Source: Omphiscola glabra (lineage: Eukaryota; Mollusca; Gastropoda; Lymnaeidae). From it: DNA of 64,000 bases. The stretch is from assembly GCA_964017045.1 (NCBI GenBank), contig OZ024795.1, positions 54,909,350 through 54,973,349 on the forward strand, read 5' to 3'. How positions within the stretch are numbered: the stretch's first letter is position 1; each line of letters starts with the position of its first letter. Both the position numbers and the translations under genes were made by a program. The notes beneath the pieces were generated by a model. The model did not search any database and was not told the DNA's origin. It was given only the letters and a program-made list of their open reading frames with translations. Shown piece by piece: positions 35,780 to 46,796 of this stretch.

Positions 35780-38700
35780 GTGAAAATGGCTGAAGTTTAT
35801 ATTAAAAAAACAATTAAAGACTTTGAAAATTTTGTGTCAAGCTTCGCTGAGGATGCAGTAACTAAGTGTTACAGAAATGGTTATATGGTCCATGTGTATT
35901 TCAGTAATGGAAAGAACTTAGGTAATGCTGCAGAGACACTGTTTAAATGTTTCCAAGAATCAGACAGTAATTATGTGCCAAATAAAAGCGCTGCAAGGAC
36001 CAGTATACGTGATCTATTGGATAAAATAAAGAGCTTAAAGAAAAATGTTGATAAAAGCTGGCGTATTATAGAAGATTTGCTACTGCGGCCTGTTCATGTA
36101 CCTATACCAAAGCCAAAGAAGAGACAGTTGATACCTGATATCACTCCAAGTGGCTACAACATTGAAGAGACTGTAATGAAATCACCACCAGTCAAAAAGT
36201 TAAGAACTGACTGCGAGAAATGCCCTTCTCTCAGAGAAGCGAGCCACTCCAAGTGTAAAAGTTTAGCGGACAGGCTGAGAGAAAAAAATACAAAGGTTAA
36301 AGCTCTTTCTAAGCGTTTTAATCAAAGCGTTTTAAACCAAACCTTCAAACGGAAAGCTGAGGTCATTAATAAATTGAGATTAAAAAATAAATCACTAAAA
36401 GAAGAAATGAAGTCTCACAGCAAAGTATTTAGTAAGTGTACTGAATGTTCAGCCAAGGTGTCAAAACTGGAGCGGGAGAAGAAAATTCTAGAGCGTCACA
36501 TCTCATTGCTCAGAAGAGAAAATGTAACTTTAAAAAAGTCATTAAAATTGATTAATGAAGAAAGGAAAAATTCATTGCTTACAATCGATAGTTTGATGGA
36601 GACGGAAAGCAAGGAAGCCATTCTGACTACAACTGCACTGGCACATTCACCGACTGCAAAGAATCAACAAAGAAAGACCTACGCTCCCCCAATGAGAAAA
36701 TGTATCTACAACTGCCTGATAAACCAAGTTCCTATTCAAAGAGCAGGGTTTGTTATATCATTTACAGTGAAGGAGTTAACGGGATTGGACTTGACCGACA
36801 TTCCACGATCTTCAACCATTGGAAACATGGCTTTAGAGATTGGAATCTTGTCGGATATTCAGGTAGCTGATATCATGTACTCTTCAGAAAACCTCACCTT
36901 CTCCTGGGACTCCACGCCAATTGATGGGCAGCACTACAATGCTTGCCATATCTCTATAGGTGAACAGAACCTGACTATTAAAGTGGCTGGAGTTCCTGGA
37001 GGTAAGACAGAGGACTACCTGAACCAACTCGTTAACTCCCTTCAGGATCTAGCTACCCTGTATTCTTTATACAACAAGGTGGATCAGCATGTTGTGTTAC
37101 ATCGTATCGTGCAGTCCTTTAGTGCCACTCTTAGTGACAGGGCGAAGGTCAATCAATGTGTTTCAATGCAGTTGGGTGATTTGTTGAATAAGAAGTTAAT
37201 TCAACTGAAATGCAATCTGCATCCACTGGAAGGAATGGCTTCCGAAGCACGGAAGCAGTGTAAGCTTCTTGATACTGCCTGGAGTACCACCGGTATGTCA
37301 TTTGGGAATGATGGATGTGCTGCAAATCTTATCCGGGCTGTATCTAAACTGAGGTAACTTTAATTTAAATCTTTTACATATGGCTTGTTTTAGTACATAG
37401 ATTTAAGGGGATCCACGGGTCACAAAATAATCGAAATTTGACAAAAATATCGATTCTTGAAAACTTAGATTTTCTGTTAGATTAATATCTTTAGTATCAT
37501 TTGGTAAAATTAAAATTATAAAATTATATAATTTTAACATAACAATTGTGATTTGAAGGGGTAGGGGGTCTATGTTTTTGTTTACAACTGACGGATAATT
37601 AGCTGTTTTTCAACACTCGTTTGCGCGGAAACCCTCCGTTCGATTTTATCATATTTGGTATCGTTGGAAAGCTAACCATCACACAAAGAATGCCATTCCG
37701 ATGACTAATTTATCTAAAAATAACTATTCGCGTAAACACGCTGTGTATCACGTGTACACCGAGGTAGATGATTGGCTAATTCGTAGTTATAAACAATTCT
37801 TTGCATTTTGATTGGTCCATGTCCGCCATTTTCCTTTGCCGAAGCGTGACCTTAGGACATTTTCGCTTCGCTACGTGTAAACAAAGAGAAAGCTTCTTTC
37901 GCCTATTCACAGTGACAATTTACTTTACTGTTTAAGAATTTGATTATTTTGCAATTGATTTCATCACTTACGGTAAGATTAATTTATATATTATATTTTT
38001 ATAATAGATTTTGGTATTATATTTTTGTTCATTGGTAATGTTGACTAACCTTAGTGCGTTAGCGTCAGAAACGCCTTAGATTTGGCATTTGGAATTAGAA
38101 GTAAACTTACACGGGGTAGACTACTATATTACCTATACTTGTACTTTATATAATAAGAATAAACGAATAGTGTTATAAATTTTTCTATTTTTAATTTATA
38201 GTATAACGATTTATTTCTGGTAGGTTTCATTTTCATGTGGTAACTTTAATTATAATATAGTCTACACTTACACCACATGTGAAACATTTGAAATTGAAAT
38301 AGGTATAGGCTAGGCCTATTATTATTACTAATAGTTCTTGTTGGTCCTACTAAATTATTAAAATTAGTGTTACATCAATTGTATAGTTTATAGTTGGTTA
38401 TTTTCAATTACATGTGATATACCGGTTGCATTGTTTATATTTTTTCTTATTATTATACTAACAATTTTTATTATTTCTCTATTACTTCAGTGTCATGCCT
38501 CCAACTAAAGAATACACTAAATCTACTGCCCCAAGATCTAAGCTGAAGAGAAAGCGACAGACAGCTATGGCAAGAGCGGCAAAGTTGCAGAAGCGAGAAA
38601 TCTCAACCGATGATTTGTCTCCTGCCAGTTCTACAACCACTATACCTGCATCAGATATTCAGGATATCCAACCTGAGTCTCTTCAACAGGGACAGTCTGC

Positions 38701-40494
38701 ATCCAAGCGCAAACTTGCATTTTTTGCTACCAACGACAGCCCCATTGATTCACCTTTGCCCACAACATATGTTGCAATTGAAACTTTGCAGACTTTATTC
38801 ACAGGGCTGCAATGTGCTTCTTGCTGTTCTCAGTCTCTTCGCCTTCAGCATGATGATAAAAAAAACTGTGGACTAGCAGTGTACCTGCAGGTATTTTGCT
38901 CAACCTGTGAAGAGGTAAAGGCAGAGACATTTACCTCTCCAAAACCTGACAGGGTCCACACTCTGAACAGACAGGCCGTGGCTGCATCATTAGCTACTGG
39001 AATGGGCTACGCTGGTCTGAAAAATTTTTCTGAACTAATGAATGTACCAGTCATTCATTCAAAAACCTATAGTCAACACACAAAAGTCATTTTTGAACAG
39101 ACAGCTTCATTTTCAGCTAAGCTACTGACTGAAAGTGCTCAAATTGTGCGGAAGGCTTACCCAGAGCAGGTGGATAACGCAAACTCAATAATAGATATTG
39201 ATGTATCATATGATGGTACATGGCAGACAAGGGGCCACAAGTCAAAATATGGTGTAGGCTGCATCATAGAAAATAGAACTGGACTTGTGGTTGACTTCCA
39301 TGTCATGTCAAAATATTGCCATACCTGCAGCAATATGGGAGGCAGGTTGATGAAAATAAATCAAGCCAGGTACGATGCTTGGTACCAGGACCACAAGTCA
39401 TCCTGCGACATCAACCATTATGGCTCAAGTGGGAGCATGGAGCAGCAGGCTGCCGTGAAAATGTGGGCACGTTCATTGGAGAGGCACGGCTTCAGGTATA
39501 GGAGTGTTGTTTCAGATGGCGATACAAACACTATAAAAGCCATCCATGAACTTGACCCATATGAGGGTCTCACTGTGGAAAAGCGAGAATGTGTCAACCA
39601 TGTTGCAAAAAGATTGGGCACAGCTTTGAGGAATGTAGTGGAGGTTAAAAAAAAGCAAAAAATCACTCTTGGTGGTAATGGGAAAGGAAAGCTTACTCAA
39701 TCTAAGATTGGTAAGCTTCAGAAATATTTCACTAAGGCCATACGCTCCAACTCCACTGTTCCTCAAATGCGAAAAGCAATATGGGCCACATACAATCACT
39801 GCATTTCCACTGATGAGAAACCCATTCACGGTGACTGTCCAACTGGTGCAGCTTCATGGTGCTTCTACCAAAGGGCTGCATCAAAAGGACTCCCTCTAGG
39901 GATGCATGAGAAGATGTCTTCCACTTATCTATGCCATTTAGTAGCAGAGCACATCAAACCGGTATTTGAAAGGATGACGCAGGATGACTTGTTGCAGCGG
40001 TGCATTGAGGGCCAGACGCAGAATGTTAATGAGTCTATACATTCTGTCATTTGGAGTCGTTGCCCTAAACACCTTTTTATTGGTAGGCAGCGGCTGGAAA
40101 TTTCTGTATGCATTGGTGTTGGTGAATTCAACATGGGATCGAAGGCCTCACAAGATTTTTTAACCATTATAAATCTAAAGGCAGGTGTACAAACCCATCT
40201 ACTTGGGAAAAAAAGAGACAGCATTCGTATTTGTAAAGCCCAGAAGTCTTTAGAAAATAACGAAGTATTGAGGAGGAGGTTACGAAAAAAAGCTGCTGAA
40301 AAAGAAATGGAGAGAGTCGAGTTAGAGGAAGGAGGGCCGCAGTATATACCAGGAGGGGCTGATTTTTAGTTGTACCTGTATTTTTCTAAATTTTAAATGT
40401 ATATCTTCTAATTTTATTGTTAATGTATTTTGCTCTTTTGAAATTAAGTCATAATAATATTATTGAAATATTGTTTTGGGTATGCAAAGTAAGA

Positions 40495-40532
<38 letters not shown>

Positions 40533-42780
40533 GATCAGGGTGGATGTTGCTTATTAGACCCTGAAAATTTATTTACCATAAATTTACATCAAATTTTTGC
40601 TTATTAATATGCCAATTGATTTTTATGTTGAATAAGATGTAGTTTATTTGCTTATATTATGAAAAAGATTTTCTTTTCTTCAAAAAAGAGTTTATTTTCT
40701 ATTTTTCTCAAAATAAATTTTTTTAAAGGATACTGAGTGTTATGATTCATTTTTCTCAAAATCTACATGTTCAATTGTTTTAAAATTGTGAATACTTGTT
40801 TAAATATGGTTTAAGAGTATGGTGACAGAGCAGGTTAGCTTAAAAATGATCATGGAAAAAATATATTTTTACTAAAAGTGGTATTTTTAAAGAAAAAATT
40901 GTGCGGCCAAAAAAAAACTTAACAGCACCAATAGGACAGGAAGAAAAAATAATCGGCTATCTTTTGACCCAAAGTTTCAATGTTATCATGTTTAGTAGGC
41001 TTATGGCTAATTAAATGCAAAATTTGAGACCTGTAGCTGCTGTGACTTTTATATAAATCACTTCCAATGATTCCCATGATTTTACCATCTCGACCCCCAT
41101 TATGCTCCGCTGGAGTAAAATTCTTGAAAATAATTAAATTTCTCCACCATATTTTGCTTATCTAAGCACATATACATAATATAAAAACTTTAAACATGTT
41201 AAAATGTTAATAATTTAGAAAATGAAAATGAGGGTAGTTGACCCCCTTAATTAAATTACTGAACTTAAATAGTTCTGAAGATGTTAATTTTGATATAAGC
41301 ACATAAATACAGTTTTGTGTTTTTTCCCCCTCGGCAGGTATAAGATGTCATCTGGTGATCCTGCAGGGTTGACAGCATTCCTGGAGAAGGAGAATCTGAA
41401 ACCCGGAATTATTCCTCGCTACGTAGGAAACAGACTCCACATTATGTTTCACCTTGCAGGAGTCATTTTTAAGATAAAAGAATCGCTAGCCCAGTACCTT
41501 AAAAAATATTGCACATCTGTCAAATTGAGAACGGCCCTACTGAATGACATCTGGTGCAATGAGATTCTTATACAACTACGAGTCTTAGGTAACCTAGTTC
41601 TATTTCTCTTTTCATTATTTCATACCAGGAAAATAAATAAGATGAAATTAATATTCAATTGTATGGGGATGTTGCTTATGCTCGTTATTTTTCATGATAG
41701 GTCTCTTTGGGAAACTCGTAACTGGACCCTGGATGACTCAATTTTACAGGAACTCTACAGGTTTAAAGCATTTGCAGATGGTAGGTATTTTTTAAATCTA
41801 CTTTATGGTGATTTTTGTTAAAAAACCAAATGAATATGCAATTTTCACCATTGTCATTAGCTTTAGCTTTTTCCTTTGTTTTTAATCAATAGATTCCACA
41901 CATGGAGACATGCATTGCCAACCTGAAGGAGATCAACAAACAGCCCAATTTGATATTGACCATGGAGGAAGATGTTTTTAGTTTACCGATTGATGAGGAT
42001 GAAGTGTTGCTGGAGCTCCGGAGCCACGAACCGTGTCCACGATTTTTTGAGACAGTTGCTGCGCTGTCTATAGGATTTGTATCAGTCTTAAACAGGCAGC
42101 TTGAGGTGTATCTTGTTGGGGATCTGGCTAATCCATCAGCAGAATTAATGGCCCTGACCTCATCAGCCCCTGTTCATAATATCCATAGTGAGAGGGTTTT
42201 GGGGATGGTCGATGCCCAATTTAAAAGAGCCCCTAATGCTTCCACTGCTTTCGTTGATGCCAAGGTTAAAGCTTTGGTCAACAAAACCATGGACTGGTTA
42301 TTGGGTAAACCTATTTTGGAGCAAGAGAGGCTCATTAAGTTTGCTATTGGTGAAGCCAGAAAATCTAGGATAGTGTTAAATCGTCGGGATAAAGATATGA
42401 AGGATGTTAAGATAGCTCGTCAGATAGCGGTGGGACAGAAGAGGGAACAGGGAGAGAGGAATAAGTTGGAGAAGAGAGTTAGACCTTTATTAGAATCTGA
42501 TCGAGGGTTTAATGATGTGTTATTTAATGATATATGTCAGAATGTTAAAGTTAAGCTGACCATGCTACTCTCTAGTAGAATGGACTGCCTTCCTATGAGG
42601 ATTAGGCACACTTGGGATGTTGATGGGGAGGAGAAGGAGTTTATTGGAGATTTAGTTGGGTATGTTAAGAAGTCTGGGAAAGTGTTTTGTAGGTTGGTAT
42701 TTTCTGACATAGATCATGAAGAGATAACATTATCACATTTAGTTTCTGATGTTATAATGGGAGATTTTCATTTTGTTTAG
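35780..42780 (+). CDS. 930-aa DDE-type transposase, hAT-related, spliced
   Basis: Coding exons are 35780-37353, 41338-41588, 41701-41780 and 41893-42780; all junctions are GT-AG and phases match exactly (2793 bases, 931 codons). A non-coding exon ends at 35065 and joins at 35684. Residues 1-80 have no recognised domain. CxxC pairs lie at 145/148 and 220/223, and residues about 150-275 form a Lys/Glu-rich coiled coil. The catalytic-fold candidate runs from about 310: D377 in FSWDSTPIDG, D453 in TLSDRAKVN, C478-x2-H481 in CNLHPLEG, and E735 in HNIHSERVLGMV. The order D, D, C-x2-H, E with a late S-E-R helix is that of hAT-like enzymes. Homologues I recall from animals are annotated only as uncharacterised proteins. 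The frame is intact, so activity may be recent. The assignment as this element's transposase is inferred from position. Confidence 0.82.
37407..41246 (+). mobile_element. 3.8-kb TTAA-flanked transposon nested in an intron
   Basis: TTAA lies at 37403-37406 and 41247-41250. The ends just inside are GGGGATCCACGGGTCACAA and the inverted GGGGGTCAACTACCCTC, a weak terminal inverted repeat beginning GGGG. The element fills intron 2 of the 930-aa transposase gene. Without it that intron would be about 140 bases, close to the 112-base introns 3 and 4. TTAA targets are typical of Kolobok and piggyBac elements. It carries one transposase gene (38495-40369) in the same orientation as the host gene. Confidence 0.72.
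38495..40369 (+). CDS. Mutator/Kolobok-like transposase, 624 aa, intact
   Basis: A single open coding exon; the ATG lies four bases after an acceptor (TTACTTCAG, 38490), and a donor CGGTAAG at 37973 defines a 5' untranslated intron. The N-terminus is basic (KSTAPRSKLKRKRQ). Cys pairs at C107/C110 and C135/C138 may bind zinc. The catalytic region matches the animal proteins annotated as Mutator-like transposase domain: D236 in DIDVSYDGTW, D341 in VVSDGDTNT, C366-x2-H369 in ECVNHVAKRLG, and E513 in TQNVNESIHSVIW. WCFYQRAASKG and STDEKPIHGDCP are other conserved blocks. The C-terminus is charged and ends YIPGGADF. There are no stops or frameshifts, so it may encode an active enzyme. The C-x2-H between second D and E is shared by Mutator and Kolobok; TTAA flanks favour Kolobok. 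Confidence 0.88.
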   Translation: MPPTKEYTKSTAPRSKLKRKRQTAMARAAKLQKREISTDDLSPASSTTTIPASDIQDIQPESLQQGQSASKRKLAFFATNDSPIDSPLPTTYVAIETLQTLFTGLQCASCCSQSLRLQHDDKKNCGLAVYLQVFCSTCEEVKAETFTSPKPDRVHTLNRQAVAASLATGMGYAGLKNFSELMNVPVIHSKTYSQHTKVIFEQTASFSAKLLTESAQIVRKAYPEQVDNANSIIDIDVSYDGTWQTRGHKSKYGVGCIIENRTGLVVDFHVMSKYCHTCSNMGGRLMKINQARYDAWYQDHKSSCDINHYGSSGSMEQQAAVKMWARSLERHGFRYRSVVSDGDTNTIKAIHELDPYEGLTVEKRECVNHVAKRLGTALRNVVEVKKKQKITLGGNGKGKLTQSKIGKLQKYFTKAIRSNSTVPQMRKAIWATYNHCISTDEKPIHGDCPTGAASWCFYQRAASKGLPLGMHEKMSSTYLCHLVAEHIKPVFERMTQDDLLQRCIEGQTQNVNESIHSVIWSRCPKHLFIGRQRLEISVCIGVGEFNMGSKASQDFLTIINLKAGVQTHLLGKKRDSIRICKAQKSLENNEVLRRRLRKKAAEKEMERVELEEGGPQYIPGGADF

Positions 42781-43239
42781 TTGTGTTTTGATGAAATTTA
42801 TTTGAATTTTCATCGCTCTAATTTTAAAGGATAATTTTTAATGTTTTTGTATACTTTCAGGTGGACGCGCTGTCACATTTAGTTTCTGATGTTCTTCGGG
42901 AGATTTTTATTTTGTTTGTGTATTTTGATGAAATTTATTTGAATTTTCGGCTCACTCATTTTAAAGTTTAATTTTTAAAATTTTGTATACTTTCAGGTGG
43001 ACAAGGATGCAATCTGTTGCTGTGGACTAGGACACTATCTGTTGCTGTGGACCGTGGATTGCAATATTGCATTGCGTGTTTTTATGTTTTGAATTTAAAT
43101 GCACCGATACAATAATGATGATGGAGATTCATATATCTTTTATATTAAATGTTCTGAATTATTGTTTTTGTATTTAAATACTTTATTAAATTTAGATTGT
43201 CATTGTCACTGTCCATTTGTTTTGAAGATTTTTTCTAAA

Positions 43240-43630
43240 TAGCATTGTTAGTTTAAAATTTATTTATTGGTTTAAAAGTTATGTATTTATATGTTAAAAT
43301 GTCCCGGCCGTTGTTGCTTTTCATAAAATATTTTTCTAAAATTGCATAATTTTTTCTGATCTGTATTTCATTTATTTTAAATGTGCCTTATTTTTAGATG
43401 GACATTATCTGTTTGTGTTGAAAATTTTATAGCAGTAGCTTTATTAGTCTAAAAGTTATGTATTTAAATGTAAAAATGTCTCTGCGTGGTTGCTTTTCAT
43501 CAAATATTTTTTCTAAAATTGCATAAATTTTTCTGATCTGTATTTCATTTATTTTAAGTGTGCCTTACTTTTAGATGGACATTATCTGTTTGTATTGAAA
43601 ATTTTATAGCAGTAGCTTTGTTGGTTTAGT
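43240..43630 (+). repeat. direct repeat, about 177 bp, in the 3' end of the element
   Basis: Blocks with AGCAGTAGCTTTATTAGTCT and TTTTAGATGGACATTATCTG recur at a spacing of about 177 bp (AGCAGTAGCT at 43431 and 43608), with a more diverged unit before. The relative at 8671-10634 has three units at 179 bp. Repeats inside the ends may be transposase binding sites, which is an inference. Confidence 0.75.
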
Positions 43631-44043
43631 AATTATGTCACTTTTTGAAAAATTAAATTTTCCGCCATTTGTCGTTATCCACGCCATATGCTCATAAAGT
43701 CATATTTAATAAAATATAATAAGTTAATTCACAATTCATGTATTTTGTTATGTTAAACACTGTATTGTAAATGTCTCCTCCAAATTTGAGAGCTCTAACA
43801 TTAATAGCCAAAAAGATACAAGCAAAATAGTACAAAAAGTGTAATAATGCGATCACAGTTTTAAAACTTAAATACAAAGCCGAATAGTGGGGAAAAATAA
43901 ATCACTAAAAAATTCATAACTTTTCTTCTATAAGTCATAGAAAGATTATCTTGGTGTCATTGGAAAGCTTAGAGCCAGCTCTTTCCAATGATATGCTATT
44001 TGTGTATGTCTGATGTATTTGAAAATTTGACTTGGAGTACCTA

Positions 44044-44640
44044 AGTTAACTGGTTAATACTGCTGGTGTTGTAATATGTCACAGTTGCAGAAGGCCTGCA
44101 AGGCTTATGTCTCAAATGTCACTATTGTGTCGGACTGGTGCAATTTTATGGGGGAGAAGTGTGAAAAGTGGCTGGCTGCGAATGCATCTGAAATTGGTGG
44201 TTTTAACGATAAAGGAGAATCCATTGTAGTTGAAATGGATGAAACATATTATCTCCACAGGAAATACCAACATGGACAGTGGAGAGAGGATGCTGTTTTC
44301 TTATCGAAGTGCCAGACTGATGAGCAACCACATTACAGGAGTGCATAGAAAGATTTATACTTCTGGGATCACTGATTATCATTGTATTAGACGGATGGGC
44401 GGCTTATGCCAATAAAAATCAAATTAATGGTTTATATGAACACTCCGTTGCGGTGCATCAAAAACATTTTGTACAGCCAGTTGACACTCATGTCCACACA
44501 GAATGACTGAGAATGAGGAAAACGTGGATGCGCGCAAAGACAATTTGGCACGAGACGCAATCTTTTCCCTTCATATTTACATGAATTCATGTTCCGCAAC
44601 CATTTTTGTGCAAATGATATTGTTAACATTGTCACCTTGT
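44044..44640 (+). pseudogene. Merlin-like transposase, 3' part
   Basis: Continues the gene broken at 34821. After the AGTTAAC duplication the plus strand encodes NMSQLQKACKAYVSN, IVSDWCNFMGEKCEKWL and ESIVVEMDETYYLHRKYQ. In a shifted frame it then encodes LDGWAAYANK (44388 on) and HFVQPVDTHVHTE. These correspond to the Merlin/ISXO2 blocks DWYNF-REVC, IVEIDES-F-RRKY, DGW-AY and HSQNFVDP-TG-HT--IE. The first two catalytic Asp residues are still present, but stops and at least one frameshift make it inactive. Together with 34510-34821 it covers most of a Merlin domain. Confidence 0.83.
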
Positions 44641-45267
44641 TGGGGGAGAACTATCTAACTATGCATAATTTTATTTTCACACATGACATTAAATTGTTTA
44701 AATTCTTTTATTTTTATTTAAAACAAAATTAAATTTAGTTTTTCTATTTTAAAGAAAAATTGACTTGTGTTATTTGTAAAGATCTATATATAATATGTGC
44801 TGGAATTAATTTGTACCATAGTACAATGAACTATCATGAAAATGAGTGGACAATCATATTCATACAACAAAAAATACTTCCACTGATCTTGACATTGAGT
44901 CACATTGTTTTGGATCTTATCAATATAATGGTAATTGTTATTAAATAATTTAAATAGCCCTTCAAACCGGATTTGTTTTGGCCGACGCTCAAGTCTTAAG
45001 TGGTAGATTACCCCTCCTTCGACTAAATGATTTTAATACTACTCATATTCATAAGAAAGAAAGGAACTTACGTTCTCTGCGACATCGTGTTCCAACGTCC
45101 GCCATTTTCGTTTTCACGACCCGTATGCAGCCAAGATGGCGGCCATGCAAATTACAATTTTTAAAACACACGTCTGGTAAAATAGGGAGTGGAAAAAAAT
45201 TATATTTTACTAAACATTCCTCAGCGTATTAATACTAAAGAGACAACAAATAATTTCAGCAACATTC

Positions 45268-45299
<32 letters not shown>

Positions 45300-45469
45300 G
45301 GGGGGGGGGGGGGGGGAGGGGGGAGGGAAGTAACTCCATTTAAAGTGAACACATAATCACGCCATAGCGCGGATGGTCTAATTTTACCAAAGTACGCTTC
45401 AAAGTACTCATCACAAATCAGAGTCAACTTAGGTGTCATCTAAATAATTAAGTCTCTCCTATCGAACTA
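44641..45469. other. no gene seen; A and G homopolymers
   Basis: AT-rich spacer with a run of about 28 A at 45268-45295 followed by a long G run (45300-45325). This A/G junction could be a retrotransposed tail or an assembly weak point. No gene seen. Confidence 0.55.
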
Positions 45470-45960
45470 GAGCTGACCAACCACGCTGACCACAGGGTTA
45501 TTTGCCTACAACTATGAGACGACTCTTAAACAGATTTGATATCCCCTCCCTCAAGGACAGACGATAAAAGATCCGCCTAACAATACTAACATTCTTATAT
45601 ACAGTGGCCATGGGACTAGTGCCGGCCATCCCAGCAAACATTTATCTCACCCCACAGAAGCCAGGCCGATTAATTAGAGCCAAACAGTCACTTAACACTG
45701 ACTTAACATCTGACAACCCCATGAGAAATTACACCCGGAACAATAGCAAATGCTTCACTGTGCCTCGGAGTAACACAGTGCAACATAAACAATCATTCTT
45801 TCCACGCACAAAAATCGCTTGGAACCACCTGGCCAATACCGCCGTGAACTCTACATCTATCGAAAGCTTCAAGTTCAAGGTTGCCATGGCATCTGCTAGG
45901 AGTTAGGAGCCGTTAGGATGGCAACATCGCTTCCCCAACCGTTGCACATATGCCAGTATA
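45470..45960 (+). pseudogene. 3' end of a LINE
   Basis: A 100-codon plus-strand frame (45604-45906) has LVPAIPANIYLTPQKPGR, the block NNSKCFTVPRSN and SFFPRTKIAWNHLAN, ending with SIESFKFKVAMA. This is the C-terminal tail of a non-LTR reverse transcriptase (typical: GLVPAIP---YL, SFFP-T---WN-L, S---FK). Upstream, RRLLNRFDIPSLKDRR continues the homology through a stop. The rest of the element is missing. Confidence 0.78.
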
Positions 45961-46612
45961 TGGATGCAGCAACGTAGCTGAACAGAACAGAAAAAGTCAT
46001 TCCACTCGCGGTCCTCCACGGGCGGCACTTTTCGGCTAACTGAAGGGTTATTTTTAAGTTTAGTAGTAGTGGGTGGCACTAATTAAACCCCTGCAAAGAT
46101 ATTCCTCTTCAGTTTTTCTTTCAATTTCCTTGCCCGGGGGGAGGGGGGGGGGGGCTAGATGCATAACTGGGGGGGGGGGGGGGGGAAGAGGGGACAGATG
46201 TCACCGGGCGTAAAGATGGGCTTTGGTGGTATTTAGTGGATAAAAATAATGGGTTTCACATTTGAGGGGTGAAGGCATAAAAAATGAATATTGTCCACTG
46301 GTGTCAAACACTCTGCCAGAGGCGTTTAAAGGAAGGCAAATGGTTCGTCCGCCCAGGTGTCAATTTTTAACGATATCCATCAAATAACTGCTGAGTTCGC
46401 ATTGTTAAAGGAGTGAGAATGTAGGGTCTGTAGAAAATGTTTGACCGTTTCAATATCAGGAGGTGCATTTTTTAGTATACCTAAATTTACTGTTTCTATT
46501 CTATTGAGCAGCGAAAGTGGTGGGGGGGGGATTTTTAACCATAAAGGTGCCCAGTACGTATATAAACTGAATTCACTCCAGTTGTGGCGCGCCCCATAGT
46601 AATCATTGTCGG

Positions 46613-46778
46613 TGCAGTCGATCAAATTTCGCATCAAATTGTTGTATGAACGCACTATTTTGTGCGTGGTTTCTTTTTTGGGGAATTTGATCAAATAGTA
46701 ATTTGAAAGTTGTGACAAGGCGTCATGCACGAATTGCATCAAATGCTTGCAGGAAAATTTGATTGTGTGAACCGACCC
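46613..46778. mobile_element. MITE with GTTCACACGATCAAATTT-type ends, copy A
   Basis: About 166 bp. It is nearly the same as copy B 20 bases downstream, sharing TGTTGTATGAACGCACTATT, TTGATCAAATAGTAATTTGA and AATTGCATCAAATGCTTG. The left end is diverged (GTGCAGTCGATCAAATTTCG) and the inverted right end is GGGTCGGTTCACACAATCAA. An open minus-strand frame of 120 codons crosses this copy but looks like chance. Confidence 0.75.
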
Positions 46779-46796
46779 TATGATTCACTCCGTAGC

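Larger units (their letters stand above)
34822..44043 (+). mobile_element. 9.2-kb autonomous-looking DNA transposon with 7-bp target duplication
   Basis: Starts TAGGTACTCCAA at 34822 and ends with the inverted TTGGAGTACCTA at 44043. Exact duplications AGTTAAC lie at 34815-34821 and 44044-44050. It contains, in order: a TATA box, a short non-coding first exon, a five-exon gene for a 930-aa transposase, and a 3' region with a direct repeat of about 177 bp. Intron 2 holds a second transposon (37407-41246); without it the element would be about 5.4 kb. Two shorter relatives lie at 8671-10634 and 18245-19786. The protein has hAT-like catalytic motifs, but hAT elements usually make 8-bp duplications, so the superfamily is left open. 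Confidence 0.9.

Noticed and set aside
39418..40224. Minus-strand frames of 82-105 codons opposite the 624-aa transposase
   Set aside because: Shadow frames of a well-supported gene on the plus strand.
43692..43877. 61-codon minus-strand frame and its counterpart at 8831-9022, which resemble each other
   Set aside because: The likeness comes from the shared 3' end of the two transposon copies. It has a membrane-like composition, but no start context, and it lies in untranslated sequence.
46380..46742. 120-codon minus-strand frame
   Set aside because: It overlaps MITE copy A and a C/G homopolymer and has no recognisable domain.
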